In this document: positions 9,652 through 18,877 of the stretch, one piece after another
Layout: each line of letters starts with the position of its first letter
Position numbering within the stretch: the first letter of the stretch is position 1
Source of the DNA: Paenibacillus sp. FSL R10-2782
GTDB taxonomy: Bacteria; Bacillota; Bacilli; Paenibacillales; Paenibacillaceae
Length of the DNA: 64,000 nucleotides
Assembly: GCF_038592985.1 (NCBI RefSeq)
Contig: NZ_CP151951.1
Coordinates: 5,062,501 to 5,126,500 of the forward strand
Direction of reading: 5' to 3'
Notes under the pieces: model-generated
The model's database searches: none
Told to the model about the DNA's origin: nothing
The model's input: the letters and a program-made list of their open reading frames with translations, nothing else
Translations under genes and position numbers: made by a program

Positions 9652-10146
9652 TCAAATCTCTTTGCTCATCTGAATATCCGTAACCCGATAGCCTGACTTG
9701 CGGTACACATGCAAAGCCCGCTCATTATGCCCAAATACATGCAAACCGATGCGAACGGCTCCCAGCCTGCGAGCTTCCTGTTCCAAAGCCCCCATCGCCA
9801 ATGTGCCTAGCCCCCGCCCCTGATATGAATCGTAGACGAGAATATCCAGCAGAAAAGCTTCTTTTCCTTGCACGCTATCCGTAATATTGAACCAGATATA
9901 GCCCGCTTCCTCTTGGCTCTCCACATCTTCAGTATCCGAATACATCAGCATGTAAAGGTGAGCCTGGGGGGTATCCAGTCTCTGTGGCAGGTATCGGGCA
10001 AAGCTTTCTGCCGCGCGTTCCGGCGCTTCTTCCACCGTCCATGTGCCTGCCTGGATTTTTTCATCCGCGTAGTCCGCGAGTGAGCGCTGCTCAAACCGTT
10101 CATATTGCTCTGCGTCCATCGGTACCAAGGTTACAATGCTACTCAT
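9652..10146 (-). CDS. GNAT family N-acetyltransferase
   Basis: Predicted acetyl-CoA-dependent acetyltransferase of 164 residues; acceptor unknown. The acetyl-CoA loop reads DSYQGRGLGTLAMGALEQEA, followed by the VFGHNERALHVYRKSGYRV motif typical of RimI-like GNATs. Its ATG overlaps the stop of fni by four bases (ATGA), so the two are translationally coupled. No functional link to isoprenoid synthesis is evident. Confidence 0.88.
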   Translation of the reverse strand: MSSIVTLVPMDAEQYERFEQRSLADYADEKIQAGTWTVEEAPERAAESFARYLPQRLDTPQAHLYMLMYSDTEDVESQEEAGYIWFNITDSVQGKEAFLLDILVYDSYQGRGLGTLAMGALEQEARRLGAVRIGLHVFGHNERALHVYRKSGYRVTDIQMSKEI

Positions 10147-11243
10147 GCGTTCGCCTTCTTTCTCAACCGAGTCGTGTCTTTAAGTCCCTTAATCCCAGCT
10201 ACTCCAATTCCAAACATAACTGTGCGCAGTTCCATTTCGACCTGCTCCAGCCGCGCTTCCAACGCCTCTGTGGAGGCGACCGCCGATCCGAGCAGCGACC
10301 GTCCGAAACCCGCCATATCAGCGCCCAAGGCAAGCGCCTTGGCTGCATCGACACCGTTTCTCAGTCCGCCACTGCCGATCACTGCGCCATTCGGCTGCGC
10401 CGCCCTGACTTCTACAATACAATCTGCGGTAGAGTTCCCCCAATCCGCAAATGCTTCCGCCGCTGCACGACGTACAGGATCAGAATTGCGGAACTTTTCC
10501 ACCTGACTCCAGCTTGTCCCGCCTGCGCCAGCGACATCAATAAAAGCTGTCCCCACATCGTACAGTTTCGAAGCCGTCTCGCCATCTATACCCCAGCCTA
10601 CTTCCTTCACGCCTACAGGCACTGAAAGCTGGCGGCACAACTCCTCAATGCGTCCAAGCAAACCGCTAAAATCCAGATTCCCTTCGGGTTGGAAAACCTC
10701 CTGTAATCCGTTCAAATGAAGTACCAGCATGTCCGCTCCGGCAATCTCCACCGCACGGCGACAGTCGTCCACACCAAATCCGTAGTTCAACTGCACCGCT
10801 CCCAGATTGGCAAGGATCGGAATATTCGGTGCCAGGCGGCGAACCGCAAAGGTCGAAGCCAGTTCTGCTTTTTCCACCGCAGCTCGCACCGAGCCTACCC
10901 CCAGCGCCCAGCCTCGTTTCTCCGCTGTCTCTGCTAAGCGCTCATTAATCGCTCCCGTCTCAGCACTGCCGCCTGTCATGGAGCTAATCAACAGTGGCGT
11001 TCGCACAGCACGTCCCAGAAAAGTAGTGTCCAGACGTACCTCATCAAAATGCAGCTCAGGCAGCGCACAGTGTTTAAAGGCATAGCGCTCCAGTCCACTC
11101 GTAATGCCTTGGCCCGCCACGTCCTCTTGCAAACAAAGGCGAACATGCTCTATCTTCCGTTCACCTGTCCGTGCAGCAGGCAGCAAAGAGCCGGATCTGC
11201 CAGAACCCTCAGGTGCTTCGGGTTTATTTTCCACATTACTCAT
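10143..11243 (-). CDS. fni: Type 2 isopentenyl-diphosphate delta-isomerase
   Basis: FMN- and NADPH-dependent enzyme that interconverts isopentenyl and dimethylallyl diphosphate. Recognisable segments are RKIEHVRLCLQEDV, the SSMTGGS loop, KEVGWGIDGETA, DVAGAGGTSW and VIGSGGLRNGVD for FMN phosphate binding. It has 366 residues, with a 25-residue extension before the conserved start. ATG 11243 has GAGGTGGG upstream. It is the first gene of a two-gene unit with the GNAT. Confidence 0.95.
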   Translation of the reverse strand: MSNVENKPEAPEGSGRSGSLLPAARTGERKIEHVRLCLQEDVAGQGITSGLERYAFKHCALPELHFDEVRLDTTFLGRAVRTPLLISSMTGGSAETGAINERLAETAEKRGWALGVGSVRAAVEKAELASTFAVRRLAPNIPILANLGAVQLNYGFGVDDCRRAVEIAGADMLVLHLNGLQEVFQPEGNLDFSGLLGRIEELCRQLSVPVGVKEVGWGIDGETASKLYDVGTAFIDVAGAGGTSWSQVEKFRNSDPVRRAAAEAFADWGNSTADCIVEVRAAQPNGAVIGSGGLRNGVDAAKALALGADMAGFGRSLLGSAVASTEALEARLEQVEMELRTVMFGIGVAGIKGLKDTTRLRKKANA

Positions 11244-11455
11244 CTATGTCCCACCTCATTCAGGTCACTTCATGTACTTACATTGGTCTGAAAACACAAA
11301 TAAGACCGCTCCCGAACACGGTAACCGATCTAATTATGTATGATTACAGGCAATCATTTAGATACCTTCATTGTAGCATGGATGGAAAAATATATACACA
11401 ATCGCGAGCCTTTCCTCTGCTTATATAAACCGTTCAGGTGAGTTTTGTTTGTGCC

Positions 11456-12073
11456 TTAGTCCTGAATCTCTTCGTAATAATCTTTTTTTTGCTTTTCCCA
11501 GTACCGTCTGTCTTCATCTGTAATTTCCCTTAGCACTTTACATGGATTTCCTACGGCAACCACATTATCAGGAATGTCTTTGGTAACGATAGATCCAGCC
11601 CCAATAACTACATTATTTCCAATATTCACTCCTGGAGTGATTACGGTATTTGCGCCAATCCATACACTGTTTCCAATCGTTATCGGTTTACCAAACTCCA
11701 GCAAGGTGTTGCGCACATCTGAATCTATCGGATGCCCAGCCGTATATACGCCTACCCTGGGGCCGAAAAAAACATGATCCCCTATTGTTACTTTCGCTAC
11801 GTCAATAATGATGCAATCATAATTGGCATAGAAATGATCGCCCACTGTAATATTATAGCCGTAGTCACAGCGGAACGGGGGTTCGATATATATCTCCTGA
11901 CCTGTAGACTCGAAAAGTTGTCTAAGTAGCTCTACCCGATATCCCAGTTGCTCTTCTGTACTGTTATTGAACAAGCGGGTAAGCATTCTCGATTTCTTGC
12001 TATCCTTTGCCAATTCTTTTCCGCCAGCCATATATAGTTTGCCTTTTAACATATTTTCTTTATTCGTTGCCAT
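11456..12073 (-). CDS. Sugar O-acetyltransferase (maltose/galactoside acetyltransferase type)
   Basis: Trimeric left-handed beta-helix enzyme that acetylates sugars from acetyl-CoA. The N-terminal Mac domain (MLKGKLYMAGGKEL) is followed by hexapeptide repeats such as IGNSVWIGANTVITPGVNIG. The catalytic His lies in TAGHPIDSDVR. ATG 12073 is chosen because AGGAAGG lies nine bases upstream; a GTG two codons earlier is less well placed. About 205 residues, slightly longer than E. coli Maa. It stands alone; the natural substrate is not deducible. Confidence 0.92.
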   Translation of the reverse strand: MATNKENMLKGKLYMAGGKELAKDSKKSRMLTRLFNNSTEEQLGYRVELLRQLFESTGQEIYIEPPFRCDYGYNITVGDHFYANYDCIIIDVAKVTIGDHVFFGPRVGVYTAGHPIDSDVRNTLLEFGKPITIGNSVWIGANTVITPGVNIGNNVVIGAGSIVTKDIPDNVVAVGNPCKVLREITDEDRRYWEKQKKDYYEEIQD

Positions 12074-12194
12074 GTACACTTTCCTTCCTGTTTAAAAGGT
12101 TTTCATTTCACTCCATGAAGTTGGACAAATGCCAGATACTAAATTATATCTCATAGTGATATCGATATAATAAAGAAAACGGAGTTGATCATTC

Positions 12195-12248
12195 ATGAAG
12201 CTGCTTAATCCACGGAATGATATTTTATTTAAAGGTTTTTTTCAATAG
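12195..12248 (+). pseudogene. Start fragment of an Rpn/PD-(D/E)XK-type transposase-like nuclease gene
   Basis: A ribosome site (GGAG) and ATG lead into MKLLNPRNDILFKGFFQ and then TAG. The LNPRNDILFKxxF pattern is how Rpn-family (PD-(D/E)XK transposase-like) proteins begin. Only the first 17 codons remain; what follows is the end of the convergent transporter gene. I infer an eroded remnant. Confidence 0.5.
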
Positions 12249-12252
12249 GACG

Positions 12253-12744
12253 TTATCCCTTCATCCCATCAGGCACATGTGAAATGCTTTCTTGCTGGTC
12301 CTTCGTACGTCCGTTGCCGAACTTGAATATCAAAATGCCTCCGATAATGACCAGCACACCGATCAGCTTGGTGAAGGTGAACGGAATCTTTTCCAGTCCC
12401 AGCCATCCTAACGAATCCCACAGCAAAGCAGTGCCCAATTGTGCCGTTAACACGATAGAGATCGCATAGGTGGGGCCAAGCAGCTTCACTCCTTGCACCA
12501 GACAGAACACCACGCCAACACCAATCATTCCACTGAACCAGTACCACGGTTGCATATGCTGTAGTGTAAATGTATTTTTTCCTGCAAAAATAAGACTGCC
12601 GAGCAAGGAGGCCAGAAACCCCGTTCCCAGCACAAGTGTGGTTGTAGCCCATGAACCTGTTCGTTCGTTCACCTTATTATTGAATATCGTTTGCAGGCTA
12701 ACAAAGGCCCCTGCGATAACCGCCAGTACAATTCCTAATAGCAT
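12253..12744 (-). CDS. YdcZ/DUF606-type small DMT transporter (first of a flanking pair)
   Basis: A 163-residue membrane protein with five hydrophobic segments, half the size of a normal DMT transporter. The family pattern includes AGAFVSLQTIFNNKVNER near the start and LLGPTYAISIVLTAQLGTALLWDSLGWLG in the middle. Such half-size proteins usually act as dimers. A paralogue lies at 13541-13966, and a Crp/Fnr-type regulator gene lies between the two. The arrangement suggests a heterodimeric transporter with its own regulator; the substrate is unknown. Confidence 0.85.
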   Translation of the reverse strand: MLLGIVLAVIAGAFVSLQTIFNNKVNERTGSWATTTLVLGTGFLASLLGSLIFAGKNTFTLQHMQPWYWFSGMIGVGVVFCLVQGVKLLGPTYAISIVLTAQLGTALLWDSLGWLGLEKIPFTFTKLIGVLVIIGGILIFKFGNGRTKDQQESISHVPDGMKG

Positions 12745-12781
12745 GATTTCAGTTCTCCCTCGCTAATTCTTTTACGAATGA

Positions 12782-13483
12782 TTATGCTTCATAGATATTA
12801 TGGCCTGCCAGTTGGCCCAAACCTTCTCTGTCACGAATCACAATATAGCCCCGTGCTCGTTCCACCAATCCATCTGCGCTCATCTTGCGAATTACACGGT
12901 TGAGATGCCTGTAGCTGGTTCCGATTAAATTCGCCACATCTACGAGACTGGATGCCCGCAGTTCCTCATGAAATGAAGCATCACCTTCGTCAAAAGAAAC
13001 GGATAGCAGGTAACTGGCCAGCCTGACTTCCACGGGATACATTAAGTTAAAGCTAGAGAAGTCCGAATCCATGCAAAACTTACGGGTAACGATATCCAGC
13101 AAAAATTGCAGCATTGGAGCGTAGTCCCTTCCATATTTATTCATCCAATGGTGGTGAATACCAATGACATATATAGGAGACACAGCCTCCACTGTGTTGA
13201 TCACATTGCTGTTGCGAATATATTCTACATCTCCTATGATCTCAATTGGTGTTTTAAAGCAGAGAACCAGTGTTTTGCCTTCCGTTGAACTGGTATAAAT
13301 CTTGACCTTGCCCTGTACCAATATGTACAGATGTTCAATGGAATCCCCTTGGGAGCACAGCTTTTCCCCTTGTTCCAAACGATGCAGCGACAAATAAGGC
13401 CGCAGTGGCTCATGTAGTATCGATTCTAACTGATGCAATTGTAAAAAATGCTTCAGTTGCTCTTGATCCTGAATTTCTTTCAT
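12782..13483 (-). CDS. Crp/Fnr family transcriptional regulator (YeiL-like)
   Basis: About 233 residues: an N-terminal cNMP-binding-type beta-barrel (LCSQGDSIEHLYILVQGKVKIY), a dimerisation helix, and a C-terminal winged helix (LVDVANLIGTSYRHLNRVIRKM). No Fe-S cysteine cluster like that of Fnr is visible, and the phosphate-binding RxS arginine of CRP is not obvious, so the effector is unknown. ATG 13483 follows AAGGTGA by eight bases. It sits between two YdcZ-type transporter genes on the same strand. A 14-base palindrome at 14033-14046 may be its site. Confidence 0.85.
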   Translation of the reverse strand: MKEIQDQEQLKHFLQLHQLESILHEPLRPYLSLHRLEQGEKLCSQGDSIEHLYILVQGKVKIYTSSTEGKTLVLCFKTPIEIIGDVEYIRNSNVINTVEAVSPIYVIGIHHHWMNKYGRDYAPMLQFLLDIVTRKFCMDSDFSSFNLMYPVEVRLASYLLSVSFDEGDASFHEELRASSLVDVANLIGTSYRHLNRVIRKMSADGLVERARGYIVIRDREGLGQLAGHNIYEA

Positions 13484-13540
13484 GCTTGGGCTCACCTTCG
13501 TTTTCTACGTTATGGGTTCCTTCGCCGAAGGAAGTTTTAT

Positions 13541-13966
13541 TTAGAGCTTCAAAATGATCACACCCGCAATCATCATGCCAATGCCTATAAATTGCGGCAG
13601 CTTCATCTTTTGCTTCACTACACCGAACCATCCGTTAATATCAACCAAGAAGGTCAGGCACAACTGGGCAATCAACAGCGCCGAGATCGTGAACGTAACC
13701 CCAATATGCTGTATAGCGGTGACTTCACTGAATATGATGATAGCTGCAAAAGCCCCACCCAAGAGATACATGGGCTTCACCTGCTTCATCTCCGCCAAAC
13801 TGCCATCTCTTGTAAACATCCAGACCAATGCCGCCAAAATAACACCCGTCAGTTGAGTAACCGTAGCCGCCTGCCATGTACCGATATCCTGACTAATCCG
13901 TGTATTCGCTACCCCTTGCAGCGTAATACAAGCGCCTCCCAGAAAAGCAAACAAAATTCCTCTCAT
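13541..13966 (-). CDS. YdcZ/DUF606-type small DMT transporter (second of the pair)
   Basis: A 141-residue, five-segment membrane protein related to the product of 12253-12744: both share xGACITLQGVANTRIS-like starts and a conserved ALLIAQL(C/G)T segment. It is the first gene of a three-gene minus-strand run (transporter, Crp-type regulator, transporter). The gap to the regulator gene is about 57 bases. Confidence 0.85.
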   Translation of the reverse strand: MRGILFAFLGGACITLQGVANTRISQDIGTWQAATVTQLTGVILAALVWMFTRDGSLAEMKQVKPMYLLGGAFAAIIIFSEVTAIQHIGVTFTISALLIAQLCLTFLVDINGWFGVVKQKMKLPQFIGIGMMIAGVIILKL

Positions 13967-14032
13967 GAATCGTTATTCTCCCTATTGAAGTGACTTTTCT
14001 ATTTATTAAAGTATAGGTTAATCTCACCATAA

Positions 14033-14046
14033 AGGACATATGTCCT
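14033..14046. promoter_or_regulatory. Palindrome AGGACATATGTCCT, candidate Crp-type operator
   Basis: A perfect 14-base palindrome 67-80 bases ahead of the transporter start at 13966. A -10-like TATACT lies at 14011-14016 on the minus strand, so the palindrome would sit close to the -35 region. I infer a site for the regulator encoded in the same run. Confidence 0.45.
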
Positions 14047-14264
14047 GAGAAAGGGCTGGCGCCTATACCGTATGATCCATTCCGATTCCACATAATCTAT
14101 AATTGATGTCCATTCCAACCATCCATATCCTTACCTTTTCTTCCGATCATTACGCTTCAATTCTGTACACTTCCGTTAATAACTAGACAGTATCCCATCA
14201 TAAACTGCATGTTCCGGCACGATGAAATGGAATGCAGCATTCAATTGAGGAGTTGACCGCCCGT

Positions 14265-15731
14265 ATGGTTAAACATAATCCGCTGCATCGAAAAAGCCGT
14301 ACTATTAAAATCATTATCCTGTTACTCATCCTATGGCTGATTGCCGTCATGATCTATCAGACCCATAAGCCATTGCCCCCCTTCGTCTCCTATGAAAGTC
14401 AGGAGTATTCAACCAACGAGGTGAACTTCTGGACGGATTTGACCTATTCCTCCGGGGATGGAAGTACCGCACAGCATGAAGGGCAAATTTTAAACCGTAT
14501 GTTTGGGATCATTAATGAAGCCAAACAATTTATCGTCATCGACCTGTTTCTGTTCAACGATTATAAACATAAGGGCCAGCGCTTTCCCCAAGTCAGCGCA
14601 CAGATGACCGAGCGTCTGATTGCCAAAAAGAAGGCTAATCCTGATATGCCTATCTTTTTCATTACGGATGAAGTCAATACCAATTACAATTCATCCCCCA
14701 ATCATTTGCTGGAGAATATGAAGCAAGCGGGAATCCAGGTCGTGCAGACCGATGTGGACCCGCTGCGGGATTCCACACCGAGCTATTCTGCGGTGTGGCG
14801 TACCTTTTTCCAATGGTTCGGACAGCAGGGCACGGGCTGGATTCCCAACCTGATGGCCAGTGACGGACCTGACGTTACGGCACGCTCCTATCTCAAGCTG
14901 TTGAACGTCAAGGCCAATCATCGTAAATTGGTTGCCAGCGAACAGACAGCGCTCATTTCCACAGGCAACGTCCACGATGCGAGTGCATATCACTCCAATG
15001 TGGCGCTGGAGGTGAAGGGACCCATCATCGGGGACATTTTACAAACCGAGCAGGCGGTGCTGGACTTCTCCGGCGGAGGGCGGCTTCCTGCCTATCCGCC
15101 ACAAGCAGAAGCCTCTGCTCAATCGGGAAAGGACAACTACAGGATCAAATATCTAACCGAAGGCAAGGTATATACCTCGGTTCTGGATGCCATCGGACAG
15201 ACCAAACAAGGCGACAGTATTCATATGGGCATGTTTTATTTGGCTGACCGCAAAGTGCTGAACAGCCTGCTGGATGCCTCTGCACGCGGTGTGAACATCC
15301 AGTTGCTGCTGGACCCGAATCAAAACGCGTTTGGGCAGGAAAAAATCGGCATCCCCAATCTTCCGGTTGCCAAAGAACTGTCCGACAAATCAGGTAAAAA
15401 AATTCAAATCCGCTGGTATAATACGACCCATGAGCAATACCATACCAAGCTGATTTATATTGCCAAGGAACAGGGAGATCACATCATTCTGGGCGGGTCT
15501 ACGAATTTGACACCACGTAATTTGAACGACCTGAATCTGGAAAATGAATTGTGGGTGGCCGCTCCGGCGGACAGCAAGCTGATCCAACAGATTGCGGCCT
15601 ATTTTAATACATTATGGAATAACCGGGGAGCTGAATACAGTCTGGATCTGGAGGCTTACGAGGACAAATCTACATTTTGGAAAGATATACTATATCGTTT
15701 ACAAGACATGTTGGGCTTTACCACATTTTAA
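14265..15731 (+). CDS. Membrane-anchored phospholipase D-like protein with altered HKD motifs
   Basis: About 488 residues: a hydrophobic anchor near the N-terminus, then two phospholipase D-like repeats. The first motif reads HRKLVASE and is followed by STGN; the second reads HTKLIYIA and is followed by GGSTNLTPRNL. The canonical form is HxKxxxxD, so the acidic residue is Glu in one repeat and missing in the other, while His and Lys are kept. ATG 14265 is chosen because GAGGAG precedes it by 12 bases. It converges with a canonical cardiolipin synthase gene only 38 bases away. Lipid or nuclease substrates are possible. Confidence 0.8.
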   Translation: MVKHNPLHRKSRTIKIIILLLILWLIAVMIYQTHKPLPPFVSYESQEYSTNEVNFWTDLTYSSGDGSTAQHEGQILNRMFGIINEAKQFIVIDLFLFNDYKHKGQRFPQVSAQMTERLIAKKKANPDMPIFFITDEVNTNYNSSPNHLLENMKQAGIQVVQTDVDPLRDSTPSYSAVWRTFFQWFGQQGTGWIPNLMASDGPDVTARSYLKLLNVKANHRKLVASEQTALISTGNVHDASAYHSNVALEVKGPIIGDILQTEQAVLDFSGGGRLPAYPPQAEASAQSGKDNYRIKYLTEGKVYTSVLDAIGQTKQGDSIHMGMFYLADRKVLNSLLDASARGVNIQLLLDPNQNAFGQEKIGIPNLPVAKELSDKSGKKIQIRWYNTTHEQYHTKLIYIAKEQGDHIILGGSTNLTPRNLNDLNLENELWVAAPADSKLIQQIAAYFNTLWNNRGAEYSLDLEAYEDKSTFWKDILYRLQDMLGFTTF

Positions 15732-15769
15732 AATCAGGATGGCGCTGTAGCTTGCTTACTTTCTTCCAC

Positions 15770-17281
15770 CTACAGCAGCGGTGAAAGCAGACGGGCGAGG
15801 GATTCCATCAAGCGCTTGAACAGACGCTTTTTCATAAATTCCTCGCGTACGATCAGGCTGGCAGACTGCAAATCCCGCTCATAATCCGCCACCATCTGCT
15901 GTACACTATGCGTGCGAATCAACAGAGCGTTGACTTCAAAATTCAGGTGGAAGCTACGCATGTCCATATTAGCCGTCCCGATGGTCGCAACCTCTCCGTC
16001 AATAATGAGGAGCTTGGAGTGAAGGAAGCCTTTTTCATACTCATATACCTTGACCCCAACCTCCAGCAACGTTTGGAAGTACGAATGGGACGCGAGGAAC
16101 GGCAACCACTTGTCCGGTTTCGCAGGAAACAGAATCCGCACATCCAAACCGGACAGAGCCGCCATCCTCAGGGCAGTCAAAATATCTTCGTCCGGGATAA
16201 AATAAGGAGTGGCGAGCCAGACCGATTTACGGGCGGACGTGATCATGGAGAAAAACAGATTTTTGAGCACTCTCCGCTCATTATCCGGGCCGCTGGCAAT
16301 AATCTGCACGCCTCCGTCCGTAACCGGCTCGATTTTGGGGGACAGATATTCCTTGTCCAGCACCGATTCACCCGTCATATGAAGCCAGTCCTGCAAAAAT
16401 ATAAGTTGCAGCGTCCGTACAGCCTCACCCTTCACAATCATGTGTGTGTCACGCCAAAAACCGTAGGCTTTATTGCGACTAAGATACTCATCCCCTACAT
16501 TCAAACCGCCGATCAATCCGATTTTGCCGTCAATGACCACGATTTTACGGTGATTACGGTAATTTACTCGGCTGGAGAAGAACAAGATCCGCGCGCCGCC
16601 GTATGCAACAACCTCTACTCCTGCATCTCTCATCTCCTTCAAAAATACCTTCGACAGTTGAATGCTGCCCACCGCATCGTACATAAACCGAACCTTGACA
16701 CCTGCTTTAGCCTTTTCAATCAAAATTCTCTGAATGCTGGTACCGATATCATCCGACCGGAAAATGTAATATTCCATATGGATATGATGCTCCGCCTTGT
16801 GCAGTTCCGCCAATAGTGTGGAGAAGGTTTCATCTCCATTGTTCAGAATTTGAGTTTCCGTTGCAAAATAAATCGGGGAACGGGCCAGTCTGCGAGCCAA
16901 ACGCATTAACTGCTGCTGCTCATCGGTAAAATAGGTCAAGTCCCGTTTGACGTGCATGGCATCCTTCTCAATACGCTCGTAAGCCTGCTGGTCACGCAAT
17001 GCCTTTTTGTCATACTTGCGGCGTTTGAACACATTTTGCCCGAACAAAAAATAAAGAGGAAGTCCAACCACCGGCAGCAAGGCCAGCAGCAAAATCCAGG
17101 ACATTGTAGTGGAGGGATTGCGATTCTCCGAAAAAATAATCAGACTGATGGAAATGACCGTCAGCGTGGAGAAAATACTGATGACCGTTCCTTCATTTCT
17201 GCCAATATAATTAAACAAACCAAAATAATAAATAACAAAAACCATAGCCGCAATTAACACAGCCAGTAAGCTTCGCCTCAT
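15770..17281 (-). CDS. cls: Cardiolipin synthase
   Basis: Transfers a phosphatidyl group between two phosphatidylglycerol molecules to make cardiolipin at the membrane. It has 503 residues, two N-terminal membrane segments and two canonical HKD motifs: HRKIVVID with GGLNVGDEYL, and HSKLLIID with GTANMDMRSF. This is the usual size and layout for Bacillus ClsA. The gene converges with the phospholipase D-like gene on the plus strand. Confidence 0.95.
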   Translation of the reverse strand: MRRSLLAVLIAAMVFVIYYFGLFNYIGRNEGTVISIFSTLTVISISLIIFSENRNPSTTMSWILLLALLPVVGLPLYFLFGQNVFKRRKYDKKALRDQQAYERIEKDAMHVKRDLTYFTDEQQQLMRLARRLARSPIYFATETQILNNGDETFSTLLAELHKAEHHIHMEYYIFRSDDIGTSIQRILIEKAKAGVKVRFMYDAVGSIQLSKVFLKEMRDAGVEVVAYGGARILFFSSRVNYRNHRKIVVIDGKIGLIGGLNVGDEYLSRNKAYGFWRDTHMIVKGEAVRTLQLIFLQDWLHMTGESVLDKEYLSPKIEPVTDGGVQIIASGPDNERRVLKNLFFSMITSARKSVWLATPYFIPDEDILTALRMAALSGLDVRILFPAKPDKWLPFLASHSYFQTLLEVGVKVYEYEKGFLHSKLLIIDGEVATIGTANMDMRSFHLNFEVNALLIRTHSVQQMVADYERDLQSASLIVREEFMKKRLFKRLMESLARLLSPLL

Positions 17282-17490
17282 AATTTACCTCATTTCCAAT
17301 GTACTGCATCCTCACCAAACAACAAGAAACAGACACTGTATATATGAACTAGATGATTCATCGCTAAAAAATAGACATCTTCATTATATTGTACATGAGC
17401 ACCTTATTTCTTCCCACTTTTTTGTTAAGGTTTTAAAGAAAAAAAATAGAATCCGTAGAAAAACCCGCAACAAAACCGGATAAAGCCGGG

Positions 17491-17536
17491 TTGACACTTA
17501 CTTTTTTCCGTGCAAAAATAAACTAACGAACGTTAG
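17491..17536 (+). promoter_or_regulatory. Promoter and operator-like palindrome before the TetR gene
   Basis: TTGACA at 17491-17496, 17-base spacer, weak -10 AAAAAT at 17514-17519. Immediately downstream CTAACGAACGTTAG at 17523-17536 has perfect 5-base arms. Its place at the transcription start suggests autorepression by the TetR protein. Confidence 0.6.
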
Positions 17537-17546
17537 GTAGGTGAGA

Positions 17547-18143
17547 ATGATGGGAATGGAAGACATTCGAAAAGCCGCTCTTTTCCAATTTGCCGCCAAT
17601 GGGTATGAGGGGGCATCCTTAAGCAATATTGCCGCTGAGGTAGGTATTCGAAAACCTTCTATATATGCGCATTTTCAAGGCAAGGAGGATCTGTTTCTAC
17701 AGGTGGCGAGGTACGCCTTTCAAGAGCAGAATTTACGTATTTTTGAATACTTTTCGGAACGCAGAGATCAGGCGCTGGAGCATACGCTGCATGACTTCCT
17801 GTTTTGGATGGGACAGGAATATGGGAGTAATAACACAGCCAAGTTTATGCTTCGCTTTTCCTTCTTGCCGCCTGTGTCTTTGTATACCGAGGTTCTGGAT
17901 ATTGTTAATCCCTTTCTGGAAAATATGGAGCGAAAATTAACTCGCATCCTCCGGAATGCACGAGATAGGGAACCCTTTGGACATATGGAGCCAGAGGATG
18001 TGGCTCTATCCTTCATAACACTGCTGGACGGAATCATGGTGGAACTGCTCTATAGTGGCAGCCTGAACTACCACCGAAGATTAAAAGCTGCATGGCCTAT
18101 TTTTTGGCGCGGGATTACGTTAACCCCGCCTCATGAAGCGTGA
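17547..18143 (+). CDS. TetR family transcriptional regulator
   Basis: About 199 residues. The N-terminal helix-turn-helix is clear: [40 protein letters not shown]. The C-terminal ligand domain is variable. I start at ATG 17547 just after TAGGTAGGTGAG; GTG 17541 and ATG 17550 are alternatives. It precedes the SMR pair by 65 bases on the same strand and has an operator-like palindrome at its promoter. I infer that it represses itself and the efflux genes in response to an exported compound. Confidence 0.88.
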   Translation: MMGMEDIRKAALFQFAANGYEGASLSNIAAEVGIRKPSIYAHFQGKEDLFLQVARYAFQEQNLRIFEYFSERRDQALEHTLHDFLFWMGQEYGSNNTAKFMLRFSFLPPVSLYTEVLDIVNPFLENMERKLTRILRNARDREPFGHMEPEDVALSFITLLDGIMVELLYSGSLNYHRRLKAAWPIFWRGITLTPPHEA

Positions 18144-18207
18144 AGTAACAAGAACGTAGCGGGTGATTAATCTACAACTAATCTATATTTAAAGGGGAAC
18201 GCTCATC

Positions 18208-18549
18208 ATGAATCGCAGCTGGATTTATGTTTTTATAGGTGGCCTTATTGAGGTCGTATGGGTCTCGGGTCTGAAGCACGCAGATTCCGCACTCGCCTGG
18301 ATTGTAACCGTGCTGGCTATGATCGCCAGCTTTTATTTGATCATGAAAGCGGCCAGCCGTTTGCCCGTAGGCACGGTGTACGCTGTATTTACCGGACTTG
18401 GAACAGGTGGGACGGTTGTAGGTGAAATGCTGCTGTTCGGGGAACCGTTTCAATGGTCCAAAACGCTGTTAATCGCTCTTTTGCTGGCAGGGGTGGTCGG
18501 CCTGAAATTGGTTACTGACCGTGATGCTCAGGAAGGGAGTGGCGCATAA
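18208..18549 (+). CDS. ykkC: SMR family efflux subunit, YkkC-like
   Basis: A 113-residue, four-helix membrane protein of the small multidrug resistance family. The conserved Glu is in [16 protein letters not shown], and [16 protein letters not shown] is the loop/helix signature; these fit the YkkC/Gdx branch, which exports guanidinium or quaternary ammonium compounds. Its stop overlaps the start of the next SMR gene (ATAATGG region), so the pair is coupled and probably heterodimeric. In Bacillus the ykkCD operon is under a guanidine-I riboswitch; I see none here, and a TetR gene takes its place upstream. Confidence 0.88.
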   Translation: MNRSWIYVFIGGLIEVVWVSGLKHADSALAWIVTVLAMIASFYLIMKAASRLPVGTVYAVFTGLGTGGTVVGEMLLFGEPFQWSKTLLIALLLAGVVGLKLVTDRDAQEGSGA

Positions 18550-18863
18550 TGGCTTGGATTGCATTGGTTATCGCGGGATGCTCGGAAGTGTTTGGAGTCA
18601 TCGGTATGAAGGGAGTTACGATCGGCAAGGGCTGGAAGGCATTCATGCTCATGGTTCTATCTTTTGTCATTAGCTTCTCGCTGCTCAGCTACGCCATGAA
18701 GAGTTTGCCTATGGGAACTTCCTACGCGGTGTGGACAGGCATTGGAACGGTAGGCAGCACGATTACGGGCATGTTCTTGTACGGTGAACAAAAAAGCGTA
18801 TTGCGTGTCCTGTTCATTGCTATGATTCTTGCCGCAGCATTGGGTTTAAAGCTGATTTCTTAA
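18549..18863 (+). CDS. ykkD: SMR family efflux subunit, YkkD-like
   Basis: A 104-residue, four-helix partner of the preceding SMR protein. Conserved Glu in CSEVFGVIGMKG, and SLPMGTSYAVWTGIGTVGS matches YkkD. Its start overlaps the upstream stop codon. The PfkB kinase gene starts 14 bases downstream, so all three genes are probably on one transcript. Confidence 0.88.
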   Translation: MAWIALVIAGCSEVFGVIGMKGVTIGKGWKAFMLMVLSFVISFSLLSYAMKSLPMGTSYAVWTGIGTVGSTITGMFLYGEQKSVLRVLFIAMILAAALGLKLIS

Positions 18864-18877
18864 AGGAGTGGTGCCTT

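Noticed and set aside
18144..18207. Possible guanidine-I riboswitch before the SMR pair
   Set aside because: The gap is only 64 bases and lacks the conserved ykkC elements; the TetR gene upstream explains control better.
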